Assembly (NCBI GenBank): GCA_030278955.1
Contig: JAOANR010000001.1
Coordinates: 40,698,890-40,762,889 of the forward strand
Origin: Hygrophila difformis
Lineage: Eukaryota; Streptophyta; Magnoliopsida; Lamiales; Acanthaceae
Direction: 5' to 3'
Length of the DNA stretch: 64,000 bases
The notes below the pieces were generated by a model. It saw nothing but the letters and a program-made list of their open reading frames with translations, did no database searches and was not told the origin of the DNA. Position numbers and translations under genes: made by a program. This document shows, piece by piece, positions 22,100-32,559 of this stretch; position 1 is the first letter of the stretch; each line of letters starts with the position of its first letter.

Positions 22100-22915
22100 G
22101 GAACAAAATAAAAGTTTTTAAATTATCTGTTTAAGCACAACCGTATGAGCAAATTGATCATGAATCTCAAATAGATGCTTAAAGTATTTTCCATCGCGCT
22201 TCACAAACATCAAATGTTCTATCTATGACACTCCTCAAACTCAAGTACTCCCTCTGTCCCATTAAAAGTGACCACTATTCCTTTTTGGGGTGTCCCATTA
22301 AAAGTGGCCATTTTCCTTTTTAAGCAAATTAGATTAACATAAGCATGATTAAAAACCCCACAATAATGACAATTGTACTTTCTGCACAAAGTCTCTATAT
22401 ATGTTTAACCATTAATATCTTAAAATGAGTATAAATAAAAATTATATAAAATATATATTCTAAACCTATACGATTAGACGATTCCAACAAGACCACACTT
22501 GACTATTTTTTCCTTTCTACATCATTACGATAACAATAAGTCAAAGTTTATTAATAAGTATGTTTAAAAGTCAAATGTAACTATTATAAATTAGATGGAT
22601 TGATTAGTCAAATTTACTCACAGTACTTTAACTACTAAACACCACAACCTAAATTCCCGTGCCCAAAAGAAAGTGACCACTTTTAATGGGACGGAGGGAG
22701 TATGTGATAATTAATACATCATTTTGAGTTTATAATTTTGGGGCCAACTTGAATTTTGAAAGATGATATATTGTATTTTGATTTGGTCCAAAATTCCATC
22801 AATAGTAGGTTATCTGAAATCAACAAGATAATATTTATAGTTGGTAAAAGAACTTGGATTTCGAACAGCTTCATAAAATATTCTAGTATCATGTGCAGAT
22901 CCTTCATAAAAAAAA
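22100..22915 (-). pseudogene. PIF/Harbinger transposase fragment, split by a Stowaway MITE
   Basis: On the minus strand, 22915-22703 encodes decayed pieces of a Harbinger DDE transposase (a GSAHD-like region, then KYYLVD, PTIDG). After the MITE, 22245-22100 continues with SLRSVI(E/D)RTF and ARWKIL, the conserved block around the catalytic Glu. The nucleotide sequence matches the plus-strand remnant at 26250-26560 across the MITE junction, so the MITE inserted at a TA inside this copy. Stops and frameshifts rule out function. Confidence 0.8.
22248..22700. mobile_element. Stowaway (Tc1/mariner-type) MITE
   Basis: 453 bp with terminal inverted repeats CTCCCTCTGTCCCATTAAAA and its near-complement ending GGGACGGAGGGAG. 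It is flanked by TA at 22246-22247 and 22701-22702. No coding capacity. The canonical CTCCCTCCGTCC terminus and the TA target identify the family. Confidence 0.93.
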
Positions 22916-23694
22916 AAAAAAAAAAAACAAAACAACACAAAAACGCATTAAAATCACAAGCAGTAAGGATATTTATAGTTTTAATACCCTTTACTAATAA
23001 ATGCCATTTTTTTTATCTTCAGGGACAAAGATAGCAATATGAGTGACATCAATTATGCTAATGCAATCTTTGAAGTATGATCAATAACATTCATCATCTC
23101 TAATATAAGTTTCCAGTCAATTCCTTTCGAATTCTGATGATGGTAAGAAAATAAGGAACTTGATGAGGAGAAATGTATGTACTAATGTTGGCATTTATTA
23201 CTTGAAATATCTTTACAAGGAAAAATGAAATTGCAACTTACAGTACATGATTAGTTGAATGAATTAAGAGAGGAAATAAACATAGGTTCTTTGAGCAATT
23301 CCAAATGAGAAAACATGTTTTTAATAAACTTGTGCAGGACTTGAACACGATGTTTGGATTAACCTCCGCCACACATGTTAATATGGATGAATCGGTGGAC
23401 ATGTTTTTATATGTAATTGAACATAGAGAGCATCATACAGAGTTTTGGAGGAGAGATTTCAACATTCTTGGAGACAATATCTAGGCATATTCATCGAGTG
23501 CTTAAAGTAGTTAAACGTCTAAGGGGTGGAACAAATCAAGCCACTTGATTATGAATTCGACGATGCTAAAACTTATATTAGAGATAATGAACGTTATTGG
23601 TCCCACTTCAACGATTGCATTGACACAATTGATGGCACTCATGTGGCAATCTTTATAGCGGAAGATTAAAAATAAATAAATAGATAAATGACAT

Positions 23695-23929
23695 TGATAG
23701 AAACAGATTTTTGAATAATATAATAAAAAGAAAAATCCTCCAAACGGAATAACCCGCTGGACAGCCTTAGTCTCAAAACTCTAATAAACTTCTCAATGTC
23801 TCAAATCCCTAATTACAATCCCTTAAATACTAACAAAATAAAACCCTAAAAACAAATAATAACTAATAATAAATCCTAATAAACCCAGGCCCATAATTGG
23901 GCCTAAGCCCGCCTCCTTGCTCTCTATCA
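23695..23929 (-). repeat. LTR copy 1 (3'-most on the minus strand)
   Basis: 235 bp. It begins TGATAGAAAC and ends CTCTCTATCA on the + strand, and contains GCCCATAATTGGGC. Confidence 0.85.
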
Positions 23930-24079
23930 ATTCCTCCTTCCTTCGAACAACCTTGTCCTCAAGGTTGAAATCTGTCATCTTCCGTTTAATTATGTTAGAT
24001 TGTCTTACTCCCCGACTTCCTGAAATTCCGCTTCGCAAAAGTCTAAGACCTCATTCTCCTCTGCCAACAACACTTCCAA

Positions 24080-24700
24080 CTAGACGAAAAGATTGACATA
24101 ATTGTCCATTGAACACAACAGTTTGATGTCAGCCAGACGTTCAAAGCGGCTGCCCTTGAATCGCATATCAAATCTCGTCGTCAATCCGAGCTTGCGAGAA
24201 CGCAACCAGGTCATCCAATAGAGTGTCGCCTCCTTCATGGCAACAATAGCCAACAGAACTCTACGGTTTCCAACCACCTCATGCAACTCCAACTGTTGCT
24301 CAGCCTTCCCAATCCAGCCGATTGGATCATTCTTCCCATTAAATACCGGAGGCACAACGTTCGGTAATGTGGCGGTGACTGGTAGAGGGGGAGGTCGGTC
24401 CACCGCGGTTGTTGCCAAGGGTTCCCGATGTCCAGAGGTTTCTCGGGATGTTGTGGTGGAGCATATTGCAATCGAACCTGTAGGCCTAGGGTTAATTGTT
24501 TGTATGGCGAACACGAGTTGATTGAATGGCTCCGTCATCTGAATTTGTATAAGTGTTTGGGTGGTTGTCACACTATCAAGTTGTTGTAAGGTATTTGTAT
24601 GTGCAGCGGCAAGGACTGTGATGGTGTCTTCGAGCGCCGAAAGGTGGCCTTCTACATCCCCAGATCGTGTGTTCCGCGGCGGCATGTTGAGATCCGGCAT
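24080..24700 (-). CDS. Gag-like protein of the non-autonomous element, copy 1
   Basis: A 206-residue frame from an ATG about 12 bp inside the internal region. The N-terminus (PPRNTRSGDVEGHLSALED) is followed by a Gln/Thr-rich helical segment. It then has the start of a Ty3-type Gag domain: VPPVFNGKNDPIGWIGKAEQ at about 115-135 and AIVAMKEATLYWMTWL at about 150-165. Full Gags are longer and carry a CCHC knuckle, which is absent here. The protein is thus a truncated Gag N-terminal half, typical of elements packaged by partners. The second copy (25105-25668) is broken. Confidence 0.75.
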   Translation of the reverse strand: MPDLNMPPRNTRSGDVEGHLSALEDTITVLAAAHTNTLQQLDSVTTTQTLIQIQMTEPFNQLVFAIQTINPRPTGSIAICSTTTSRETSGHREPLATTAVDRPPPLPVTATLPNVVPPVFNGKNDPIGWIGKAEQQLELHEVVGNRRVLLAIVAMKEATLYWMTWLRSRKLGLTTRFDMRFKGSRFERLADIKLLCSMDNYVNLFV

Positions 24701-24711
24701 GTCGGACCAAT

Positions 24712-24932
24712 TGATAAGAATAGATTTCGAATAATAGAATAAAAAGAAAAATCCTCCAAGCGGGAGAACCCGCTGGCCAGCCTTAGTATCAAAACTCTAA
24801 TAAACTTCTCAATGTCTCAAATCCCTAATTACAATCTTTTATACTAACAAAATAAACCCTAAAAACAAATCATAACTAATAATAAACCCTGGCCCATAAT
24901 TGGGCCTAAGCCCGTCTCCTTACTCTCTATCA
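24712..24932 (-). repeat. LTR copy 2 (middle)
   Basis: 221 bp, TGATAAGAAT...CTCTATCA. It is shorter than the outer copies by small deletions and shared by both gag units. Confidence 0.85.
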
Positions 24933-25104
24933 ATTCATCTCTCCTTGGAACAACCTTGTCCTCAAGGTTGAAATCTGTCATCTTCCCTTTAATTCAATTA
25001 GATTGACTTGCTCCCCAGCTTCCTCAAATTCTGTTTCGCGAAAGTCTAAGACATCATTCTCCTATGCCAACAACACTCCCAACTGGACGAAAAGATTGAC
25101 ATAA

Positions 25105-25668
25105 TTGTCCACTGAACCCAACTGTCAGCAGCTGCCCTTGAATCGCGTATCAAATCTCATTGTCAGTCTGAGCTTGCGAGAATGCAACCAGGTCATCCAG
25201 TATAGCATCACCTCCTTCATGGCAACAATAGCCAACAAAACTCTACGGTTTCCAACCACCTCGTACAACTCAAACTGCTGCTCAGCCTTCCCAATCCAAC
25301 CGATTGGATCGTTCCCATTAAATACCGGAGCCACAACGTTGGGTAATGCGGCGGTGACTGGTAGAGGGGGAGGTCGGTCCACCGCGGTTGTTGCCAAGGG
25401 TTCCCGATGTCCAGAGGTTTCTTGGGATGTTATGGTGGAGCATGTCGCATCGAACCTGTAGGCTTAGGGTTACTTATTTGTATGGCGATTGGCGAGCATG
25501 AGTTGATTGAATTGCTCCGTCATCTGAATTTGTATGAGTGTTTGGGTGGTTTTCACACTATCAAGTTGTTGTAGGTAGTTGCATGTGCAGCGACAAGGGC
25601 TGTGATGGTGTCTTCGAGCGTCGAGAGACGGCCTTCTACATCCCCAAATCGTGTGTTCGGCGGTGGCA
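25105..25668 (-). pseudogene. Gag-like gene of the array, copy 2 (broken)
   Basis: Begins at an ATG near 25668 (MPPPNTRFGDVEGRLSTLED). The frame is then lost, and resumes for 90 codons at 25397-25125 with VVAPVFNGNDPIGWIGKAEQ and AIVAMKEVMLYWMTWL. It differs from copy 1 by scattered substitutions and small deletions, including one in the FNG(K)NDP motif. Confidence 0.75.
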
Positions 25669-25695
25669 TGGTGAGATCCGGCAGGTCAGACCAAT

Positions 25696-25925
25696 TGATA
25701 GAAACATATTTTTCAATAATATAATAGAAAGAACAAATCCTCCAGATGGAATAACCCGCTGGCCAGCCTTAGACTCAAAATTCTAATAAACTTTCCCCCC
25801 AATCCCTTAAATCCCTAATTACAATGCCTTAAATACTAACAAAACAAAATCCTAAAAACAAATAATAACTAATAATAAACTCTGGCCCATAATTGGGCCT
25901 AAGCCCGCCTCCTTGCTCTCTATCA
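25696..25925 (-). repeat. LTR copy 3 (5'-most on the minus strand)
   Basis: 230 bp, TGATAGAAAC...CTCTATCA, followed on the + strand by the GACAT duplication. Confidence 0.85.
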
Positions 25926-26016
25926 GACATTTATTAATTGAAAGGGTATCAGAGTAACACAAAAAAAATAATAAAAAAATAAAAAAATTGAAGGGTATCA
26001 TAACTATAAATGTCCA

Positions 26017-26188
26017 GGGAATAGGGACTTGACCTAGTGGTCATATCCCTTGACTTCCAACCTTATGGTTGGGGGGTTCGGTTCCCATCCGGCCCCCTAT
26101 CTCTCCCATTTATCCCATTTCTAATTTGTGTGGCTTAAACTCCCACACACATTTGCCAATACATAAATGCCAATATTTACCAATAAAA
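26017..26188 (+). mobile_element. tRNA-derived SINE
   Basis: Box A-like GACCTAGTGG and box B-like GGTTCGGTTCC lie 40 bp apart, with the family tail CCGGCCCCCTATC. The flanking direct repeat TATAAATGTCCA occurs at 26005-26016 and 26189-26200. It is inserted in the Harbinger pseudogene. It is not a tRNA gene: the acceptor stem is absent and the sequence extends past 150 bp. Confidence 0.85.
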
Positions 26189-26849
26189 TATAAATGTCCA
26201 TGATGCTTGGGATTTTAATATGTAATTTGTGTTTGCTTTGGTACGTTTTGAAGGATCTGCACATGATATTAGAATATTTTACATCACTGTTGGTTTGCAT
26301 GGATTATTTTCACTTATTGTTTCATTATTAATGAGTTAAATATTTTCTTCTTGATTCCGAATATCCAACTATTGATGGATTCTTGGAATCATATCCAAAA
26401 ACAAGATATGGTCTTCCAGAATTCATGTTGGGCCCAGAATCACAAACTCAAAATGAGGTATTGAATTATCGCCACTTGAGTTTGAGGAGTGTCATTGAAA
26501 GAACATTTGGAGTTTGCAAAATATGATGGAAGGTACTTCAAAGCATGCATCAATTGATCTTTTTGCCATTATATGGGCATGCTTTACACTACATAATCAT
26601 ATAAGAAAGATGAATTCATATATTAATATGCTCAAATAGTTTGAAAATATCGATAATGTGATGAGTATGAGTGGTGAAGGTAATATTGGACATGGATAGG
26701 AAGCGTCAATTGGAATAGGTACATGAAAGAAAAATAAGATAATATTCGGGATCAAATTCCACACTTATGGCTATGATGATAATCATTTTTAGGCGTTGTT
26801 TTCTTTTTCATTAATATGATTTGATTTTATTTGTTTTAGAATGCTTTTG

Positions 26850-27300
26850 TTTCTTTTTCTTCTTGCCAAACCCTCAATCATCTCGATCCATAATATCATC
26901 ATCGTCGTCAACATCAATATTGGTCCTAGCAGATTCATTTAACTCATTAAATCGTTCGAGTTGGTTTGTGTTCACATAAGCGACTTTAATTTATTTGTTA
27001 TAATGGAATGTGATGGTGGGTGCTATTCATTGGAATACTTCAATTCAAATTCAACACATAGAATACTATTTCTTTATTTTTCACAATATATAATAACACA
27101 ATTCTACAGTTACTTGCAAGGTCTTGCCTTTCCGAACTGAAATCAATCAAAATCTTCATCATCATCATCGATGTTTTAATAATATCAAATCCTTTGCAGA
27201 TATCTAATAGGTGTGTGAATCTTTTTCCATATTATCGGATAAAAATAGTTAAAGTATATTTAATTCCATCAAATTTCTTCAGAATGTGTGGGAACTTAGC
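26850..27300 (-). repeat. Inverted-repeat partner of 32560-33060 (transposon remnant)
   Basis: Contains CTTCTTGCC, an Asp-codon-rich ATCATCATCG run, TAACACAATTCTACAGTTA, TTTTAATAATATCAAAT and GTTAAAGTATA. All of these recur in reverse complement and in the same order at 32560-33060. It is probably a decayed second ORF of a Harbinger-type element, given the neighbouring transposase remnants; no domain is certain. Confidence 0.6.
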
Positions 27301-27377
27301 ACTTTTTTCCCTCCTAATAAAAATGAAAATAAATAAATAAATTCAGAAAGATATTTTGTTGATACAAATAACATATA

Positions 27378-28195
27378 TGTGTGTAAACATACCATTTCCT
27401 GCTCATCAAGTATGCCATTCATAGTTTTTTCAACCATATGTTCAACCTCTCGGTTGTACAAAATGAATGCATCAGCTCTAATTTCATCTCCAGCATGCAA
27501 ACACAACCTAATTTTAAAAATTATACCCAATTTAAAATGATTTAACATATTTTGAAATTATTATTACAGATAAACTAAATGCATATATTCTAGATATAGT
27601 TCTTTTGCATTTTATGCTTTTTAATTTATTGTCTATCATATCCATCTCTTCTGACTTCTCGACATGATATACAAACTTCGTAATACCCACATTGTGTTTC
27701 TATTATTTTCAGCACAGTAACTTGGGAGATATGTTTTTTTATGTGTTGGAATTGTTGATGGACAATGCATTTTAATTACTTATATTGTTTATCAATAGGG
27801 AAAAACTTGCATACCAAGTTACCGTGCGAAAAGTAACAGAAACATAATATGGGCACTATGAAGTTTATAGTTCATGTGGAGAAGGGTAGACATGATAAAC
27901 AATAAATTTAAATGCATAAAATGCAAAAGAACTACTATATCGTTTCCTCATAAGATGTAAATCAGATATATTCTTTCAATATCTGTAATAATAATTTTTA
28001 AAATATGTTAAATTATTTTTAATTTTTTATAATTTTTCTTATTATATGAAGTAATTAGGTTGTGTATGCTCACTGGAGATGAAATTGATGAGCATTCATT
28101 TTGTGCAATTGAGAGGTCCAACATACACATACAGTTGAAAAGAATGCCTTAGACATACTTGATGAGCATGAAAGGGTAGGAAATGGTACGTTTAC
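27378..28195. repeat. Large imperfect inverted repeat
   Basis: Arm 1 (about 27378-27640, minus sense) and arm 2 (about 27890-28195, plus sense) share the blocks GGAGATGAAATT, GCATTCATTTTGT, GAGAGGT, GCATACTTGATGAGCA (near-match) and AATGCATAAAATGCAAAAGAACTA (near-match). The spacer is about 250 bp. Arm 1 has an 89-codon minus frame without a recognised domain. Confidence 0.7.
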
Positions 28196-28289
28196 ATGTA
28201 TAGGTTTTGAAATATATATATCTAATATATATATATGCAAGGCAATTGGTACTATTCCCAGCAATAGTAAATGTAGGGTTGACATTCCT

Positions 28290-29080
28290 TTTTTGCCCTT
28301 GCCCCGAACTACCGCCCTTCACTGCGAAAACGACGTCGTCTTGTTTGATCCATAATACCTATTTTGTCGGATTCGACCCCTCCCATCCCTAAAACCCTAG
28401 ATCTTTTCTCCTCTCTCCTCTGCCAAAATGTGAGGCGCCTCCTCCTCCTCTCGTCTCTCTCATCCCAGAGCTCTCGTGAATCGGGCCGCCTTCATCTCAC
28501 AAATATAGACCTCATGGTCTCTCCGACATCTCCATTGTCTCTACGATATCTACCGCACTGTGAATGCTCTTCCCCGCTTCGCACTCTCATCGCCACTGCT
28601 CCGTGGGAAATTGTTCGTCTCTTGCAATTCACCGTCCACCTCCCACTGAACACCTTCAATCCGGGTAAGGATTTCTCCTTCAGTTACTTTCAGGCTCTTA
28701 GGGTTAAATTTTGTACTCCACGCTGGAAGTCCGGAAGGCGTTCTCCCAGGAAGATTGGGACACCCTAATCGAGGAGAGGGGGGCGGCGGCGAGGCGACAA
28801 CAGCGGTGATGCGAAGAGCAGACAACAGCGGTGATGCGAAGAGAACACAACTCCAGCGCCGGTTCCCACAGTCCAGCAGCCTAAATCAACGCCGTCTTTG
28901 CCCACCAGCATCGGCCTCCAGTCGGCCGCACACTCTCGGCGGCCTCAACTCCGGCCTCACCACTAACCTTCTACTCTCCTTCCGTGTCCAAATTGGGAAG
29001 CTTGTGACTGCTGCCACACTTATACCCTCGTCGCCGCTACCTCCCAATCCGTTGGGTTCGAACAGATTTCACATGTAGCA
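28290..29080 (+). other. GC-rich island of unknown identity
   Basis: Distinctly GC-rich against AT-rich surroundings. It begins with AAAACGACGTCGTC and an AAAACCCTAGA telo-box, then a CT-rich stretch like a plant 5' leader. Open frames of 107-134 codons exist on + but have low-complexity Ser/Pro/Arg content and no domain I recognise. It could be the leader or first exon of the decayed gene whose SWIB fragment lies at 30381-30860. Confidence 0.4.
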
Positions 29081-30380
29081 TTCATTTCTTGAGTTCTTGA
29101 TTCCTCTCTAACCATTTTTGATTAAATCCCTTCGGCTCATGTTCACCTGCGCACGTCGCAGGCCTGCTTCGTGGCCACGCCCATTGGCTTTTCACAAGGT
29201 ATTGCTTGTTGTTTTAAGCATTTTTTATCTGATTCTTTTTTACGAATGTATTCGTTTTTTGCATTTCGGTGGGTCTTCTTCTATGTCTCCATTGTGTCTC
29301 CTACCTGTTGCTCGAGAATTTTTGATAGATAGAAAGTTAGATTCGTCCCCTTTATTTGTGAAGCTTTGCCCCGCACTTGCATCCTAATTTTAGAAATGTT
29401 TTGCTTTTCCCAGTCCGGGTGTGTGCCGTTTTCTGATACATTTTTACCCTGTCTTTGAAACATCCTATTGATCGCAATTCCGGATTCAGTGATTTATCTG
29501 GTTTTGCATCGTTTTTAGGTGTTTATGTTTTCACTGATACAACACTAATTACCTATTGATAAAGCTCTAACTTCAGATTTGATTTTCAATGCTAATTACC
29601 TATATCTGAAGCAAGTAATGAATAGTACTATTCCATGAAAAGTGCATTCCAAACCTTCGTCCGAACCTCCCACTAACCTAATTCCAAACCTGGTTCATTT
29701 GTATGATTTTGTAACTTGGGCATATTCTCATATTTTTACCAGTAATGGGAAAATGTAGAAATATATGGATATTTGCACCATTCAGTTAGCTTTCGAGTTA
29801 AAGCTTTTACTCATTCTCTCATACTTGCTTACAGATGGTCATGGTATAATGTTTCTTGTGCATCTTTGTTGAATTACCTTTGATGTTTGACAAAGTTTAA
29901 TCACTGTGGTTGAACCCACCATGATAGAGATTTTCGGAAGGAATTTTGAATTGAATACACTTTTGGGGATGAAAGTCTAAAATTATTTGTTAGGAGTGGG
30001 TTGGAACCATTTCTATCAACTTAGTCAAGCTCAGAAACTATTTTATCTGAATTCAATTCCTATAAGAATGTAGACTTTTCAACTAATTGTGCTTCTTTGA
30101 AACTGACAAAAAGTAAAATTAATAAATTATAGATGAGCTAACCAGGAAGAGCCAACAGTTGACGTGGTTATCATGTGTAGACTTTTCTCAAGTGGTACTG
30201 ATTACTGTACTTTGACTGAAAAATAGATTCTTTTCCTTTAATTAGCTTTGGTGGCTTTAACTTCTTAGATTATTTCGCTTTGATTTCCTGTCTGCACATA
30301 TTGATACCTTTGTGTAGCATCTTTAATATTTTATTGTTCAATTAACTGATGTTGAAATTAGCACCGAGTATTCTGAATGC
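29081..30380. other. Intron-like AT-rich sequence, no gene seen
   Basis: T-rich, with only short frames. Its base composition fits plant introns. It separates the GC-rich island from the SWIB-related fragment. Confidence 0.4.
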
Positions 30381-30860
30381 GTGTTTCTCTTGTCGAATGC
30401 AAGACTCAAAATAGATTTGATGACAAAAAATCGCTGGGAGTCTCTCTTCAAGGACTACTACATAGAATTAAAATCTAAGCTCTCTATTTCACTGGCTGAG
30501 ATTAAGGAGGCCAAAAATCCATGGAAAGGAGCAAACATGTCTGGTCCAGTAAAGAATCATCTGATGTACGGGCTATTGTGAATGATGGCAGATCTGGTTC
30601 TGATGACACCACTGAAAACTTAGAGCCTACTGGACCTAAAAGAAGGAAGGTGAAGAAAACTCTGACTGGCATCAAAACAGCTTATTGAATTTGTTTCACA
30701 CATGAAAAATGGTGACATTTATGTTCTCTCAATTTGATGTTCAAGCTCTTCTACTTGAGTATATCAAAAGCAACCAGCTACGTAAGCTTAGCGCTGCTTT
30801 TCATGATACAGTCATGCAGATGTGCGAAGATTCAATTTCTATATTTTCCATCAACAAAAA
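30381..30860 (+). pseudogene. Fragment of a SWIB/MDM2-domain (NERD / CCCH zinc-finger 19/44-like) gene
   Basis: The first part (30381-30535) reads WESLFKDYYIELKSKLSISL followed by EIKEAKNPWKGA, which fits the spacer segment these multi-domain proteins carry before SWIB. A basic linker KRRKVKKTLTGI follows. From about 30680 it has the start of the SWIB domain: QLIEFVSHMKNGDIYVLS, then after a one-base frame break near 30738, FDVQALLLEYIKSNQLRK. The SWIB domain then stops abruptly and unrelated sequence follows. Full proteins in this family exceed 1000 residues and also have PHD, Plus-3 and GYF domains; none is here. Frameshifts show it is dead. The family call rests on remembered motif similarity. 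Confidence 0.65.
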
Positions 30861-32163
30861 GATGCATATTCATTTCTGAGTTGCATAGTTGTTGCCGTTG
30901 CTGCTTTCTTACAAAATTTCTGAATTTAGTTCTCCCGATTGTTTGCCGAATTGCATGTTTGTGTGTAGGGGGCGTTTAATTTTAATCGCCTTTTGTTATC
31001 TTTACCAGGCATTTTATTTTGGTACGTGGCTACAATGAACATTCAAAGTTTTACATGATATGTGGTGCTCTAGGAAGGCCATAAAGCTACATAATATGAT
31101 GATAGAACCTAAAAATGGTTTCACGGGTTTCTCTGAATTGTGCCCTTTGTGTTTAGGGTTCCGGTAAGCTTGCAAATTAAAAAAAAAAGGGAAAAAGAAA
31201 AAGAAAGGGAAACATCCAGTGTACACTCATTCTCAATATAACAACCTACTCCAAAAATACTTGGTATTTTTAGTGTATTCTAACCTTGTTAGTTTTACTA
31301 TAGTTTCTGAAATGCTATATGTTGATGGTTAGTGTTTTTTAATTTCTATTTAGTGAAAACCAACCAAGACATTGGGTTGCTTGGACTCGTCAAGTGAAGG
31401 AAAGGTTTTCTGTTGCAATATGACAAGTGGACTTGTATTTTGTAAAAAACACTATAGATTTTTTTATTAAATTACGAAAGTGGACTTGTATTTTGTAAAT
31501 TCCAGAATGTTTATTTGTGATAAAACTTTTCCTGTATGGTTTGGTCTCCAAATACAGGTTGTTCTTGCACGTAGCAGCAGAGTACTGACCACAGTGGACA
31601 TTGCCCCTCTACAGTGGTTGACAAGCTTATAGGTTTTTCTCGGCTTTCAATATGCATTTTCGCTATCAGACTATGCAATGATTGTTTGTTGTTGAAGAAA
31701 GTGATGCGTAACTGCAGGTTGAAGGGGCTAATGCTCCATCTAGACCTCGAAACGCAAATCGGAGCTCATCAAATCTTCTCTGATGTGCTTGCCTATCTTC
31801 TGTATCCCCTTGTGTACGTTCGACATTCAACATTACCTGGTTCAAAGAACACATGCTTGCCAAGATCACTCTCACGATGTGTTTCCTTGTATGCTATCAT
31901 TTTTCCCCCTCAACTTAGCATGTGTCTTCATCTAACTTTTCGAAATTTCTGAAAACCTCCGTTTCTGTCTATAGTTTGTGATATGGTTTCAAATTTGATA
32001 TTTGATTTTCTTATTCTCTAGATATTTTCCTTTTAAAATTTGTGTTTGTTTAAAGTTCTTGCACAGGGTGTAAAAAAAATGGTACCATAATTTCCGTTGC
32101 ATATTTCCTTATATTCGCACCTAACCTTTGATTTGTTTATCTTAATTTTGCTTTTATTTCATA
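30861..32163. other. Unassigned sequence
   Basis: No recognised gene. It contains a short A-rich run at about 31175 and a 112-codon + frame at 31614-31952 without a domain. The segment at about 31560-31900 is more GC-rich than its surroundings and might be a further exon remnant. Confidence 0.35.
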
Positions 32164-32423
32164 CTTTTTCCGTTTTTTAAAGATAGCTACTGACCAACCC
32201 AGCACGCAGTCCAATGCACAATTTAAACCATTAATAACTCAAATTCGGTAGAAGTAAAAATTCTAAAACTTCGGTATTTAAAAACTATAAGATGAGACGA
32301 ATCTAACAAGATCTCACTTGGCTATATTTTAACTTGTATATTTATGATAAAACTTCAAATTAAAGTGTTTAGGTGAATAGTGTCAATTTTACCAATGTAG
32401 CTATCTTTTCTAAATGGAGGGAG
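32164..32423. mobile_element. Stowaway-type MITE
   Basis: 260 bp bounded by TA (32162-32163, 32424-32425). The left end CTTTTTCCGTTTTTTAAAG and the right end (reverse complement CTCCCTCCATTTAGAAAAG) both lead into GATAGCTAC, giving TIRs of about 27 bp. The left CTCCCTCC has decayed. Confidence 0.8.
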
Positions 32424-32440
32424 TATTATTTTTCCTCACT

Positions 32441-32478
32441 GGGTGCGCGCAGCGTAGCGCGCCCAGATAGAGTTCTAG
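32441..32478 (+). mobile_element. Helitron 3' terminus (+ strand)
   Basis: GC hairpin GGGTGCGCGC / GCGCGCCC, then 14 nt, then CTAG followed by host T, the Helitron 3' signature. The 5' end of this element was not found. The hairpin is akin to those at 41625, 46588 and 51465. Confidence 0.7.
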
Positions 32479-32559
32479 TATATATATATATATATATTTG
32501 TACTAAAAAAACATCTTCTGAATATAAATTTTTTTTGATCAATTTTCATTTTTATGAGG

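Larger units (their letters stand above)
23690..25930 (-). mobile_element. Gag-only LTR retrotransposon array with three LTRs
   Basis: Three similar LTRs (23695-23929, 24712-24932, 25696-25925), each TGATA...TATCA, alternate with two internal regions of about 0.77 kb. The whole array is flanked by GACAT at 23690-23694 and 25926-25930. Each internal region has a minus-strand gag fragment and, just before the next LTR, a purine tract (GAAGGAAGGAGGAAT in one) preceded by GAGGACAAGGTTGTTC. No protease, RT or integrase is present. This fits a non-autonomous TR-GAG-like element duplicated by unequal LTR recombination. The primer site after the 5' LTR (ATTGGTC...) is not one I recognise. Confidence 0.82.
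23250..26640 (+). pseudogene. PIF/Harbinger transposase pseudogene with nested insertions
   Basis: The 5' part (about 23250-23672) reads, with frameshifts, FEQFQMRKHVFNKL, RHIHRVLKVVKRLRG and HFNDCIDTIDGTHVA, the Harbinger N-terminal region and first catalytic Asp block. The 3' part (about 26200-26560) supplies FEGSAHDIRIF, a [20 protein letters not shown] stretch and [16 protein letters not shown], the second Asp and catalytic Glu blocks. Between them sit a gag-only LTR array (23695-25925, GACAT duplication) and a SINE (26017-26188). The gene was already an insertion target and now has several stops. Product identity is firm at family level; no active copy is implied. Confidence 0.82.

Noticed and set aside
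28364..29078. Protein-coding gene in the GC-rich island
   Set aside because: Several overlapping frames on both strands, low complexity and no domain; retained only as an unidentified island.
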